Made by a program: the position numbers and the translations under genes. From Bradyrhizobium sp. 195 (GTDB taxonomy: Bacteria > Pseudomonadota > Alphaproteobacteria > Rhizobiales > Xanthobacteraceae), in the NCBI RefSeq assembly GCF_023101665.1, contig NZ_CP082163.1, forward strand, positions 124,001 to 188,000: a stretch of DNA of 64,000 bases, written 5' to 3'. The notes under the pieces are model-generated. The model did not search any database, had not been told where the DNA came from, and was given only the letters and a program-made list of their open reading frames with translations. Within the stretch, counting starts at the first letter, position 1; every line of letters starts with the position of its first letter. Positions 52,068-61,236 of the stretch are shown piece after piece.

Positions 52068-53180
52068 ATGACGCGAGTATTGATCACGGGCGGCGCGGGC
52101 TTCATCGGATCGCATGCGGCCGACAGCCTTTTGGCCGCCGGCTACGAGGTCAGACTGCTCGACAATCTTTCGCCACAGGTCCACGGCGGCAACCGTCAGC
52201 GCCCCTCCTATCTCGCCGCCGACGCGGAGCTCATCATCGGAGACGTGACCGATGCCAACGCTGTCGAACGCGCTCTGCGAGGGACCAACATGGTCCTGCA
52301 CCTAGCCTCCGTGGTCGGCGTCGGCCAGAGCATGTACGACATCGAGCCCTACGTCAGGACCAACGAGGTCGGCACCGCCGTGCTGCTGCAAGCGCTATCA
52401 AAGCGTCCTGTCGAACGGCTGGTGGTGGCCTCCTCGATGAGCATCTATGGAGAAGGCCTCTATCGCAGTGCCGATCAAAGCGTGATCGCTTGTGAAGAAC
52501 GGCCGATCGAACAACTCCGTAACGGCGACTGGGAATTGCGCGACAAGGCCGGCAATCCCCTTGAGCCCGTTCCGACGCCAGAGACCAAGCAGCCAACGTT
52601 GAGCTCGATCTATGCGCTGAACAAATATGCGCAGGAGCGGATGTGCCTGATCACGGGCAAGGCCTACGGCATTCCGACCCTGGCGCTGCGCTTGTTCAAC
52701 GTGTTCGGCCCTCGCCAGGCTCTGTCGAACCCCTACACAGGCGTGCTCGCGATCTTCGCCGCCCGGCTGCTCAACGGACGACCGCCTCTGGTGTTCGAGG
52801 ACGGCCTCCAGCGCCGCGATTTCGTTCATGTGCATGATGTCGCTCGTGCGTGCCGCATGGCGCTCGAGGCCGATCATGCCCAGGACGTCTTCAACGTCGG
52901 TTCAGGCCAGAGCCGTAACATCTTGTCGGTGGCCCAGGACCTAGCGGAAGTCATGGCGCGGCCCGACATCGAACCCGAGATCACCCGAAAATACCGTGCA
53001 GGCGACATTCGACACTGCTTTGCCGATATCGGCAAATCTCGCGACGTGCTCGGTTTTGTTCCGCACATCCACTTCAAGGACGGCCTTGAAGAGCTCGCAG
53101 AATACCTTGCTGACCAGATCGCCGACGATCAAGCCGAGCGCGCTACCCGCGAGTTGCTGCAACGAGGATTGGTTGCGTGA
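52068..53180 (+). CDS. NAD-dependent sugar epimerase/dehydratase (extended SDR)
   Basis: The 370-residue extended SDR has [16 protein letters not shown] at the start, LHLASVVGVGQSMYD, catalytic serine in VVASSMSIYGEG and YALNKYAQERM for the YxxxK pair, with RLFNVFGPRQALSNPYTGVL and RRDFVHVHDVARA as substrate-side motifs. It probably modifies an NDP-hexose or NDP-uronate. It begins the second half of the operon after a 203-base gap that holds a weak promoter candidate and overlaps the next gene by one base (TGATG). Confidence 0.9.
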   Translation: MTRVLITGGAGFIGSHAADSLLAAGYEVRLLDNLSPQVHGGNRQRPSYLAADAELIIGDVTDANAVERALRGTNMVLHLASVVGVGQSMYDIEPYVRTNEVGTAVLLQALSKRPVERLVVASSMSIYGEGLYRSADQSVIACEERPIEQLRNGDWELRDKAGNPLEPVPTPETKQPTLSSIYALNKYAQERMCLITGKAYGIPTLALRLFNVFGPRQALSNPYTGVLAIFAARLLNGRPPLVFEDGLQRRDFVHVHDVARACRMALEADHAQDVFNVGSGQSRNILSVAQDLAEVMARPDIEPEITRKYRAGDIRHCFADIGKSRDVLGFVPHIHFKDGLEELAEYLADQIADDQAERATRELLQRGLVA

Positions 53181-54238
53181 TGACTGACAACAGACCTGTT
53201 CTGATCACCGGAGGCTGCGGCTTCATCGGCTCCAATCTTGCCGACCGGCTCGCCGAACGAGGCGACAACGTGCTGGTGCTCGACAACCTTGCCCGCGCTG
53301 GCGTGCGCGAGAATGCTCAGTGGCTGAAGTCGAGGCACGGAGACCGGGTGGCGGTGACCATCGCCGACATCCGCGATCCGATTCCTGTCATCGACGCGGT
53401 GCGCGAATCCCGTGCGGTTCTGCACCTGGCGGCCCAGGTCGCCGTCACTGATAGCGTGAGCGATCCCGCTTCCGACTTCGAGATCAATGCCCGCGGCACG
53501 CTGAACGTGCTTGAAGCCGTTCGCCTGCACAATCCGCCGGCGCCTGTCATCTTCGCCTCGACCAACAAGGTCTACGGTCGTCTGATCGACGACAGCGCGA
53601 TCACGCTGTCCGGCCGGCGCTATGTGCCGATGAGTGACGGTCTGGCTGGCGGTGTTTCCGAAGAGACGCCGCTCGATTTCTATAGCCCCTACGGTTGCTC
53701 CAAGGGCACTGCGGACCAGTACGTTCACGATTACGCCCGCGTGTTCGGACTTCGTACGGTCGTGATGCGCATGAGCTGCATCTACGGCCCGCGTCAGTTC
53801 GGCACCGAGGACCAAGGCTGGATTGCACACTTTTTGCTGAGCGCGATTCGAGGAAATCCGCTCACGATCTATGGCGACGGCAAGCAGGTTCGCGACGCGC
53901 TCCACGTCTCGGATGCGGTCAATGCCTGGCTAGCAGCGCTTGATCGCATCGAGCTAGTCCGCGGACGGGTCTTCAATCTCGGTGGCGGTCCGCGCAATGC
54001 GATCAGTCTGCTAGAATTGATCGACCAGATTGGTGAGCTAACAGGCCGGGACGTCGCCTACAGTTTCGCTGACTGGCGTCCGGGCGATCAGCCCTGGTAC
54101 GTCACGGATACAAGCGCCTCGTCCGCGGCGCTTGGCTGGGCGCCGCAGGTTGGGCTCGCGGAAGGACTTCGCTCGCTCCACACCTGGCTGTACAGCCGCT
54201 TCGGATCATCAGATAGCAGCCGCGAGGCCTTGGCATGA
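53180..54238 (+). CDS. NAD-dependent sugar epimerase (CDP-paratose/tyvelose epimerase-like)
   Basis: The 352-residue extended SDR has TGGCGFIGSNLADRLAERG, VLHLAAQVAVTDSVSDP, FASTNKVYGR and YSPYGCSKGTADQYVHDYAR. The FASTNKVYG and YGCSKGxADQY segments are those of CDP-paratose 2-epimerase-like enzymes that invert C2 of a deoxy sugar. The sugar here is unknown. The ATG at 53180 overlaps the upstream stop; the GTG one codon earlier is less likely. It overlaps the radical SAM gene by 4 bases. Confidence 0.9.
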   Translation: MTDNRPVLITGGCGFIGSNLADRLAERGDNVLVLDNLARAGVRENAQWLKSRHGDRVAVTIADIRDPIPVIDAVRESRAVLHLAAQVAVTDSVSDPASDFEINARGTLNVLEAVRLHNPPAPVIFASTNKVYGRLIDDSAITLSGRRYVPMSDGLAGGVSEETPLDFYSPYGCSKGTADQYVHDYARVFGLRTVVMRMSCIYGPRQFGTEDQGWIAHFLLSAIRGNPLTIYGDGKQVRDALHVSDAVNAWLAALDRIELVRGRVFNLGGGPRNAISLLELIDQIGELTGRDVAYSFADWRPGDQPWYVTDTSASSAALGWAPQVGLAEGLRSLHTWLYSRFGSSDSSREALA

Positions 54239-55521
54239 CCCGGGTCGCCCTCATCAATCCCAACTGGGAGTTCGGCGGCAGCATTTATTTCGGCTGCCGA
54301 TCGCCTCACCTGCCGCTGGAGCTCGGCATATCCGAACACCACCTGAAGGCGGCTGGACACGAGACGCTGCTGATTGACGCCCACATGTTCGACCTGTCGC
54401 TTACCGACATCGAAGCCGAGCTGCGCGCGTTCGATCCGGATCTGGTCGCCATCACCACAGCCCCGACCTATCTGTTCTGGCGTTGCGCCCCCCCTGAGCT
54501 CCGTGTGCCGCAGCAGCTCGCGCTTACGGTTCGGGACCTCGCACCTGTCCTGGTCGCGGTCGGCCCTCACGGCTCGACCACACCAAAGGCGGCGCTGAAA
54601 AAGCTCGGTGCCGACATCGTCATCATGGGAGAATGCGAGATCTCGTTGCTCCGCCTGGCCAACGGCGAACGCGACTTTGCTGGCCTGTGCCTTCGGGACG
54701 GAGCTTCCGTCCAGGTCAATGGTGGCCCCCAGGCTGCCCGCTTTACGGATCAGCCGCCGCTGCACTGGCCCGACGAGATGATTCGCCGGCATCACCATCA
54801 CCATCATCGCTTTGAAGCCGAGCCGCTTGCACCTGGTGCCGAGGTCGAGGCCTCGCGAGGTTGTCCTTACAGCTGCACGTTCTGCGCCAAGGACAACTTC
54901 CGCAACGCCTATCGCAAGCGTCCGCCCGCTATCATTCTCGATGAGATCGACGGCCTCCGTAGCCAGGGCATCGAATATGTCTACTTCATCGACGAGATCT
55001 TTCTCCCGAACGCCGAGCTGCTGCAGGAGCTGACGACGCGGGATCTGAAATTCGGCGTGCAGACCCGGATCGACCTTTGGAAACCGGACATGCTCGCCCT
55101 GCTCGGCCGCGCCGGTTGCGTTTCGATCGAGGCCGGGATCGAGAGCCTGACAGTTGAGGGGCGCGCTGCGCTTGCCAAGAACTGCAGAATGAGCACCGAT
55201 CAGCTGGCAGAGCGGCTGTCCGAAGCGCGTCGTCACGTTCCCTTCGTGCAGGCCAATTTGATTGAAATGCCCGAGGACGACGATCCGGTCGTGCAGCGCT
55301 GGCGTCGCCAGATGCAGGACGCCGGCGTCTGGGCCAATGACCCAGTCCCTCTCTATCCCTACCCGGGATCGCCGGACTACCGCAAATTATGGGGCGAGCC
55401 CGACGACTTCGCCTGGGAGCGCGCCCATCAGCATTATCTCGCGATGTTCGACCGGTTCAGCGACGTCCAGAACGATCGCCCCGTTCCGCTCGATGCACTC
55501 GAACTCCAGGTGGCGCCATGA
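54235..55521 (+). CDS. B12-binding domain radical SAM protein
   Basis: The 428-residue product has an N-terminal cobalamin-binding-like domain (INPNWEFGGSIYFGC, then LGISEHHLKAAGHETLLIDA) and a radical SAM domain with the iron-sulfur motif Cys210-Cys214-Cys217 (SRGCPYSCTFCAKDNF). The region VYFIDEIFLPN is typical of B12-type radical SAM enzymes. Residues 186-191 are six consecutive histidines. Such enzymes often methylate or rearrange unactivated carbons; on a sugar, inositol or lipid the reaction is unknown. I recall a TIGRFAM subfamily in similar clusters but cannot verify it. It overlaps both neighbours by ATGA. Confidence 0.9.
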   Translation: MTRVALINPNWEFGGSIYFGCRSPHLPLELGISEHHLKAAGHETLLIDAHMFDLSLTDIEAELRAFDPDLVAITTAPTYLFWRCAPPELRVPQQLALTVRDLAPVLVAVGPHGSTTPKAALKKLGADIVIMGECEISLLRLANGERDFAGLCLRDGASVQVNGGPQAARFTDQPPLHWPDEMIRRHHHHHHRFEAEPLAPGAEVEASRGCPYSCTFCAKDNFRNAYRKRPPAIILDEIDGLRSQGIEYVYFIDEIFLPNAELLQELTTRDLKFGVQTRIDLWKPDMLALLGRAGCVSIEAGIESLTVEGRAALAKNCRMSTDQLAERLSEARRHVPFVQANLIEMPEDDDPVVQRWRRQMQDAGVWANDPVPLYPYPGSPDYRKLWGEPDDFAWERAHQHYLAMFDRFSDVQNDRPVPLDALELQVAP

Positions 55522-56555
55522 GCCGCAGTTCGCACATCAGGCTGCTGATGACCACCGACACCGTGGGGGGCGTGTGGACCTATTCCTGCGGTCTCGCCTC
55601 CGATCTCGCAAACGCTGGTGTCAACGTCGTCCTGGTCACGATGGGTCCTCGCGCGCGGACAGACGAGCGGGAGCGCCTGCAGCGGTCCCGCGTGCGTCTG
55701 ATCGAGACGGATCTTGCGCTCGAGTGGCAGGACCCTGAAGGCGCCGATGTGGCCGACGCGAGCCGCGTGCTCGCCAGCCTCGAAGCCAAGCTCAGGCCGG
55801 ATGTCGTTCACCTCAATAGCTTCCGCGAAGCAGGTTTCGGCTGGCATGCGCCGACGGTGCTGGTGGCGCATTCCTGCGTCAATTCCTGGGCGCAAGCGTG
55901 CCGGGACACGACGTGGCTTGAGGAGCCGCGGTGGCGCCGCTACACCGAACGCGTTGCCGCGGCTCTCGACCAGGCGCAGGCCTGGGTGTGCCCGAGCCAA
56001 TCCTTTCACGACACGATTGATGATATCTATGGTCCTCGTTCCAGAGGCACAGTGATCTGGAACGGGATCGCGCCGGGCGATTTCGTCGGACGAAAACAGG
56101 AGCTGATCTTCGCGGCCGGACGGCTTTGGGACCGCGCCAAGAACATCCAAGCTCTTGCGACCGCGGCGCGTGGATTGGCTTGGCCTGTCGAAGTCGCAGG
56201 TGCCGCCGATGCGAGCCCCTCCCCTTCGGTCACCTGGCTGGGCCACCTGTCGCCGGAAGCCCTGCACGCCCGCCTTCGGCATGGAGCAATTTTTGTGAGT
56301 CCGGCGCTCTATGAGCCGTTCGGCCTTTCGGTGCTGGAGGCCGCGGCAGCCGGCTGCGCGCTCGTCCTGTCCGACATCTCGACGTTCAGGGAGCTCTGGA
56401 ACGGAGCCGCCATCTTCGTCGATCCGGCCGACACCGACGCGCTGTATCATGTCCTCGCGGATCTTTGCGCGGACGCGCGCGAGCGCTCGCGGCTCCAGCG
56501 CGCTGCCTACGAGCATTCGCTGACCTATTCGCGGGCGCGAATGACCAGCGCTTAA
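55518..56555 (+). CDS. Glycosyltransferase family 4, apparently cut short by a nonsense codon
   Basis: The 345-residue GT4 enzyme has LLMTTDTVGGVWTYSCGLAS at the start, HLNSFREAGFGWHAPTVLVA, WNGIAPGDF, and EPFGLSVLEAAAAGCALVLS for donor binding. It ends RARMTSA at a TAA (56553-56555). The same frame continues for 24 more codons (LRLYESLIATQSVATREDRI) to a TGA that overlaps the next ATG exactly as at other junctions of this operon, so the ancestral protein probably ended there. Relatives often have a YLRLYxSL tail. The catalytic lobes are complete, so activity may be retained. Confidence 0.88.
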   Translation: MSRSSHIRLLMTTDTVGGVWTYSCGLASDLANAGVNVVLVTMGPRARTDERERLQRSRVRLIETDLALEWQDPEGADVADASRVLASLEAKLRPDVVHLNSFREAGFGWHAPTVLVAHSCVNSWAQACRDTTWLEEPRWRRYTERVAAALDQAQAWVCPSQSFHDTIDDIYGPRSRGTVIWNGIAPGDFVGRKQELIFAAGRLWDRAKNIQALATAARGLAWPVEVAGAADASPSPSVTWLGHLSPEALHARLRHGAIFVSPALYEPFGLSVLEAAAAGCALVLSDISTFRELWNGAAIFVDPADTDALYHVLADLCADARERSRLQRAAYEHSLTYSRARMTSA

Positions 56556-56626
56556 TTGAGACTCTACGAAAGCTTGATCGCGACGCAGTCTGTCGCGACC
56601 AGAGAAGACCGGATCGAGGTGCGGGC

Positions 56627-57754
56627 ATGAAATGCGTTCTGTTCTACCATGCGTTCACCTCGTGCTGGAACAATGGCAACGCACACTTTCTCCGCGGCTA
56701 CGCGCGCGAGTTGCATGCGCTGGGTCATGAGGTCGTCGTCTTCGAGCCGATCGATGGCTGGAGCCGATTGAATGCGATACGAGAAGGCGGTCCGCATGCA
56801 CTCGACGACATCCCGGCGCTGCTGCCCGGGATCGACATTCGCCGCTATGATGCCTTCCCCGACCTCGACCGTGCCATTGACGGCGCAAATCTTGTGATCG
56901 TCCACGAGTGGAATTCCCCCGGTCTGATCGCGCAGCTCGGACGCAGGCGCGCGCAAGGGGCTCCCTACACGCTGCTGTTTCACGATACCCACCACCGCGC
57001 GGTCAGCGCGCCAGACGAATTGGCACAGTTCGACCTCGATGGCTTCGACGGCGTGCTTGCCTTCGGCGAGGTGCTTCGGCAGATCTACCTGAAGCTTGGA
57101 TGGGCGGACCGCGTCTTCACTTGGCACGAGGCGGCGGATACCGCCTTGTACCACCCGCTGCCGGACATCGCGCGCACCGACGATCTGATCTGGATCGGCA
57201 ATTGGGGCGACGGCGAGCGCGGCGCCGAGCTCAACGAGTTCCTCGTCGAGCCGGTCGCCGAATTGAAGCTCCGGGCCAGCATCTATGGCGTCCGGTACTC
57301 GGACGCGGCTCTCGAGACGATTCGAGCGGCCGGTATCCGATACGGCGGCTGGCTGCCGGCACATTGGGCTCCCGCGGCCTTTGCCAGCGCACGTGCGACG
57401 GTGCATGTGCCACGGGCGCCCTATGTCCGTTCTCTTCCGGGCATACCCACCATCCGCGTCTTCGAAGCGATGGCCTGCGGCATTCCCCTGGTCTCCGCAT
57501 CCTGGTCGGATGCGGAGGGCCTATTCCCCGAGGGCGCCTATCTCGGGGTTGCCGATGGCGCACAGATGAAACAGGCATTGCGCGCCCTCCTGGATGACCA
57601 CGAGATGTCGTCAGCGATGGTGCAAACAGGGTTCCGTGTGATCCGCGAAAAGCACACCTGCCGCCATCGCGCGCACCAGCTCCTTGAAATCGTCGAGGGC
57701 ATCCGGGCCACGGGCCAGTCGCAGCGCAAGTCAACCATCGGAGCGGTCGCATGA
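56627..57754 (+). CDS. CgeB-like glycosyltransferase (copy 2)
   Basis: The 375-residue product starts MKCVLFYHAFTSCWNNGNAH and RGYARELHALGHEVVVFEPI. Its C-terminal donor lobe has IRVFEAMACGIPLVSASWSD. It shares the SxxxNGxAxxxRG start with the copies at 47047, 57751 and 58836 and is most like 57751. Its ATG overlaps a TGA that would end the uninterrupted upstream GT4 frame. It overlaps the next gene by 4 bases. Confidence 0.87.
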   Translation: MKCVLFYHAFTSCWNNGNAHFLRGYARELHALGHEVVVFEPIDGWSRLNAIREGGPHALDDIPALLPGIDIRRYDAFPDLDRAIDGANLVIVHEWNSPGLIAQLGRRRAQGAPYTLLFHDTHHRAVSAPDELAQFDLDGFDGVLAFGEVLRQIYLKLGWADRVFTWHEAADTALYHPLPDIARTDDLIWIGNWGDGERGAELNEFLVEPVAELKLRASIYGVRYSDAALETIRAAGIRYGGWLPAHWAPAAFASARATVHVPRAPYVRSLPGIPTIRVFEAMACGIPLVSASWSDAEGLFPEGAYLGVADGAQMKQALRALLDDHEMSSAMVQTGFRVIREKHTCRHRAHQLLEIVEGIRATGQSQRKSTIGAVA

Positions 57755-58839
57755 GGATCTGTTTCTTCGGATCGAGCCTCGTATCGTCCTACTGGAACGG
57801 CGCTGCGACCTACTATCGCGGCATGCTGAAGGAAATTGCGACGCTCGGACACGAGGTCACCTTCTTCGAGCCGGACGCGTTCGAACGACAGGCGCATCGC
57901 GACATCGACGACCCCGACTGGGCGCGGGTGGTCGTCTATCCGGCAACGTCGGACGGCTGGCGCGGCAGCCTGGAAGCCGCCGCCAAGTCTGCCGACATGC
58001 TGATCAAGGCCAGCGGCGTCGGGGTCTTCGACGAGGAGCTTGAGATTGCGGCCGCGACCATCCCCTCGAGAGCCATGCGCATCTACTGGGATGTCGACGC
58101 GCCGGCGACGCTCGAAGCGATCGATCAGAGCCCGCAGCATCATTTGCGCAGCGTCATCGCGTCCTATGACATGGTGCTGACCTATGGCGGCGGCGAGCCG
58201 GTCGTGTCCGCATACCGCGCCAGGGGTGCTCGCGATTGCATACCGATCTACAATGCGCTGGATCCAGCAACCCACTTCCCCGCACCGCGGATCGCGCGCT
58301 ACGCCTGCGATCTCAGTCTGCTGGCGAACCGGCTCCCCGATCGCGAGCAGCGCGTCGAGCGCTTCTTCATCGAGGTCGCGCGTCACTTGCCGGAAAAGAG
58401 CTTCGTGCTCGGCGGCTCCGGCTGGGAGACCAAGCAGACGCCGGCCAATCTGCGCAAAGTCGGACACGTCGGCACCGCCGATCACAACGGCTTCTTCGGC
58501 TCGGCTCTCGCCACGCTCAACGTCAATCGCGACAGCATGGCGCGCTACGGCTTCTCGCCGCCGACACGCGTGTTCGAGGCCGTCGGCGCCGGCGCCTGCC
58601 TGATCACCGATCAATGGGAAGGAATCGATTATTTTCTGGAGCCCGACCACGAGGTTCTGGTCGCGGCGACCGCAGCGGAGGTGGCCGGCCACATCAACGC
58701 TTTGACCCCCGATCGCGCCCGGGCCATCGCCGGCCGCGCCCGCGCGCGCATCCTCAATCACCACACCTACCGGCATCGCGCGCGCCAGTTCAACGAACTC
58801 TTTGTCGGAAGCAGCTCACGCATAGAGGCAGCAGAATGA
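57751..58839 (+). CDS. CgeB-like glycosyltransferase (copy 3)
   Basis: The 362-residue product starts MRICFFGSSLVSSYWNGAAT and RGMLKEIATLGHEVTFFEPD, with IYWDVDAPATLEAIDQ in the linker region and TRVFEAVGAGACLITDQWEG in the donor lobe (Glyco_trans_1_2 type). It is one of four related enzymes in the operon, so the product may carry several similar sugars or a repeating unit. It overlaps genes on both sides by ATGA. Confidence 0.88.
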   Translation: MRICFFGSSLVSSYWNGAATYYRGMLKEIATLGHEVTFFEPDAFERQAHRDIDDPDWARVVVYPATSDGWRGSLEAAAKSADMLIKASGVGVFDEELEIAAATIPSRAMRIYWDVDAPATLEAIDQSPQHHLRSVIASYDMVLTYGGGEPVVSAYRARGARDCIPIYNALDPATHFPAPRIARYACDLSLLANRLPDREQRVERFFIEVARHLPEKSFVLGGSGWETKQTPANLRKVGHVGTADHNGFFGSALATLNVNRDSMARYGFSPPTRVFEAVGAGACLITDQWEGIDYFLEPDHEVLVAATAAEVAGHINALTPDRARAIAGRARARILNHHTYRHRARQFNELFVGSSSRIEAAE

Positions 58840-59960
58840 ACCTCAACATCGTCGTCATCGGTCTTTCGGTCACATCCTCATGGGGCAACGGTCATGCCAC
58901 GACCTACCGCGCCCTGATCGAAGCCCTGGCACAGCGAGGCCACCGCGTCAGCTTCCTTGAGCGCGACGTCGCCTGGTATCGGAATCATCGCGATCTGGTC
59001 AATCCCTCCGCGTGGAACGTCCACCTCTATCAATCGCTCAGCGACATCCCATCCCGCTTCGGATCGCTCATCCGCGCTGCCGATCTGGTGATGGTCGGCT
59101 CGTACGTGCCTGACGGCATCGCGATCTCTGACTGGGTGACGAGCCATGCTCAGGGAATTACCGCCTTCTACGACATCGATACGCCGGTCACGCTGTCTCG
59201 CCTCGAGCAAGGCCTCGATTACATTTCTGCGGCAATGATTCCGCGTTTTGATTTGTATCTGTCCTTTACCGGCGGTCCGGTCCCGCAGATGATCGAGGAG
59301 AACTACGGCAGCCCGCTGGCGCGAGCGCTTTATTGCAGCGCTGATACGAATCTGTACGCACCCAGGCCAGCGAAGCCAAAATGGTCGCTGGGTTACCTCG
59401 GAACGTACAGCGGCGACAGGCAGCCTGTTCTCGAGGAGTTGCTTCTGGCGCCTGCCCGCGCCTTGCCGGCTGAGCAATTTGTGGTCGCAGGGGCACAATA
59501 CCCCGAGCACATCAGTTGGCCCGCCAATGTGACCCGGATCGAGCATCTCACGCCGCAGCAGCATCCGACGTTCTATTCCGAACAGCGCTTCACCCTGAAT
59601 GCGACGCGGAGCGACATGCGCGCGCTTGGCTTCTCACCCAGCGTTCGCCTGTTCGAGGCGGCGGCCTGCGGAACACCGATTATTTCGGACCGATGGCCAG
59701 GCCTTGAAACGATATTCGAGCCGTCCTCCGAAATCCTCATCGTCTCCGAGCCAAAGGAGGTGATCGAGATCCTGCGGGACATCCCTGAAGAACGCCGACG
59801 ACAGATTGCGGAGAACGCGAGACGGCGGGTTCTTGCTGATCACACGTCGGAGCATCGGGCGCAGCAGCTGGAGACCTTCTATCTGGAGGCTTCCGCGCGG
59901 CGGCGTCGGAAATCCAAGCGACTGCCTGAAATCCGGCCGGTGCAGGTCGCCGAACTCTAA
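58836..59960 (+). CDS. CgeB-like glycosyltransferase (copy 4)
   Basis: The 374-residue product, MNLNIVVIGLSVTSSWGNGH onward, is the closest paralog of the enzyme at 47047: both have RGHRVSFLERD or an equivalent, YDIDTPVTLSR, LSFTGGP, LGTYSGDRQ and RLFEAAACGTPIISDRWPGL. The C-terminus is basic. The two related enzymes flank the operon, which suggests an ancient internal duplication. A 12-base gap separates it from the UDP-xylose synthase gene, which has its own AGGGAGA box. Confidence 0.88.
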   Translation: MNLNIVVIGLSVTSSWGNGHATTYRALIEALAQRGHRVSFLERDVAWYRNHRDLVNPSAWNVHLYQSLSDIPSRFGSLIRAADLVMVGSYVPDGIAISDWVTSHAQGITAFYDIDTPVTLSRLEQGLDYISAAMIPRFDLYLSFTGGPVPQMIEENYGSPLARALYCSADTNLYAPRPAKPKWSLGYLGTYSGDRQPVLEELLLAPARALPAEQFVVAGAQYPEHISWPANVTRIEHLTPQQHPTFYSEQRFTLNATRSDMRALGFSPSVRLFEAAACGTPIISDRWPGLETIFEPSSEILIVSEPKEVIEILRDIPEERRRQIAENARRRVLADHTSEHRAQQLETFYLEASARRRRKSKRLPEIRPVQVAEL

Positions 59961-59972
59961 AGGGAGACGACC

Positions 59973-61037
59973 ATGACGTTTCAGACTCGCATTCGTGCCC
60001 CGCGCCCGACCCCGACCACGTTGGTCGCCGGTGGCGCCGGGTTTATCGGCTCGCATCTGTGCGACGCGCTCCTGCAGCACGGACACAGGGTGATTTGTCT
60101 CGACAACCTGTTCACCGGCACGATGGCAAACATCCGGCCACTGCTCAACCATCCGAATTTCCGCTTCATCGACCAGGACGTGCGTGAGCCGCTGGACATC
60201 GACGAACCCGTCGATCGGATCTACAGCCTGGCCTGCCCGGCCTCGCCGCGCAGTTACCAGAAGGATCCGATCGGCACGATGAACACCTGCGTGATCGGCA
60301 CCATGAACATGCTCGAGCTTGCGCGCCGGAAGTCGGCGCGCGTGCTCCAGGCATCTACCAGCGAGGTGTATGGCGACCCTGAAATCCACCCCCAGCCGGA
60401 ATCCTACCTCGGCAACGTCAATCCAATCGGTCCGCGCGCCTGTTACGACGAGGGCAAGCGCGCCGCAGAAACACTGATGTTCGACTACCACCGGCAGCAC
60501 GGGGTCGAGATCAAGGTCGCGCGCATTTTCAATACCTATGGACCACGCATGCTCGAGAACGACGGGCGGGTCGTGTCGAACTTCATCGTACAGGCCTTGC
60601 GCGGCGAACCGATCACCATCTACGGCCGTGGGACCCAGACCAGAAGCTTCTGCTTCGTCGACGATCTCGTGCGCGGATTGCAGCTTCTGATGGAGAGCCC
60701 GGCCGAGGTCACTGGCCCGTGCAACCTGGGCAACCCGCATGAGGTCACGATCGAAGCCATCGCCCGCGAAGTCCTGTCGTACACCCGTTCGACGTCCCCG
60801 CTTCGCTTCGAGGCGCTGCCCACGGACGATCCCAAGCGTCGCAAGCCCGTCATCGACATCGCCGAACGGTCACTGGGATGGCGCCCGCGCGTGCCGCTGA
60901 AAGACGGCCTGCAGGCGACCATTGCCTATTTCGCGCTTCGCATCGCGACCGATGCCCCGGCGCTGACGCCGGCAATCGCCGCAGGCAGGACGGGCCGTAC
61001 GGCCCGCGGACGACTAACCCTTGCGGAGCGCACGTGA
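59973..61037 (+). CDS. UDP-glucuronate decarboxylase (UDP-xylose synthase)
   Basis: The 354-residue extended SDR has [36 protein letters not shown], the [20 protein letters not shown] segment diagnostic of UDP-xylose synthase, [40 protein letters not shown] and RTQ-like end [18 protein letters not shown]. It converts UDP-glucuronate to UDP-xylose. The Arg-rich tail (about 30 residues) is an extension. As the last gene of the operon it points to xylose, or a pentose made from it, as a component of the final glycan. Confidence 0.92.
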   Translation: MTFQTRIRAPRPTPTTLVAGGAGFIGSHLCDALLQHGHRVICLDNLFTGTMANIRPLLNHPNFRFIDQDVREPLDIDEPVDRIYSLACPASPRSYQKDPIGTMNTCVIGTMNMLELARRKSARVLQASTSEVYGDPEIHPQPESYLGNVNPIGPRACYDEGKRAAETLMFDYHRQHGVEIKVARIFNTYGPRMLENDGRVVSNFIVQALRGEPITIYGRGTQTRSFCFVDDLVRGLQLLMESPAEVTGPCNLGNPHEVTIEAIAREVLSYTRSTSPLRFEALPTDDPKRRKPVIDIAERSLGWRPRVPLKDGLQATIAYFALRIATDAPALTPAIAAGRTGRTARGRLTLAERT

Positions 61038-61199
61038 TGACGTTCTAAAACGCGAAAACAACCCCATGCACAGTAGCCGGGCCAAGCAAAATCAATGACT
61101 TAGCGTGCGTCGCGTGATGTTGCGGATTTTACGAACTCCTGGTTGCGACGTCGGGCAAATCAGGGGCATGATGTCATCCTCGCGCGCCGCCGTTTGGAA

Positions 61200-61227
61200 G
61201 CCGGCCGATGCTTCATTCTCGGCCGGC
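61200..61227 (-). terminator. Inverted repeat after the phosphoesterase gene
   Basis: A 9-bp perfect stem, GCCGGCCGA with TCGGCCGGC and a 10-base loop, lies 9 bases beyond the leftward phosphoesterase stop (61237). It faces the end of the rightward glycan operon, so it could end both transcripts. There is no T run. Confidence 0.45.
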
Positions 61228-61236
61228 CCGGCCCCG

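Noticed and set aside
54790..54807. Six-histidine codon run as a cloning-tag artefact
   Set aside because: It is internal to a complete, operon-embedded gene with mixed codons and no vector sequence around it.
57538..58776. Minus-strand frame of 412 codons in the glycan operon
   Set aside because: Antisense to the CgeB-like glycosyltransferase at 57751, which has clear motifs and ATGA junctions.
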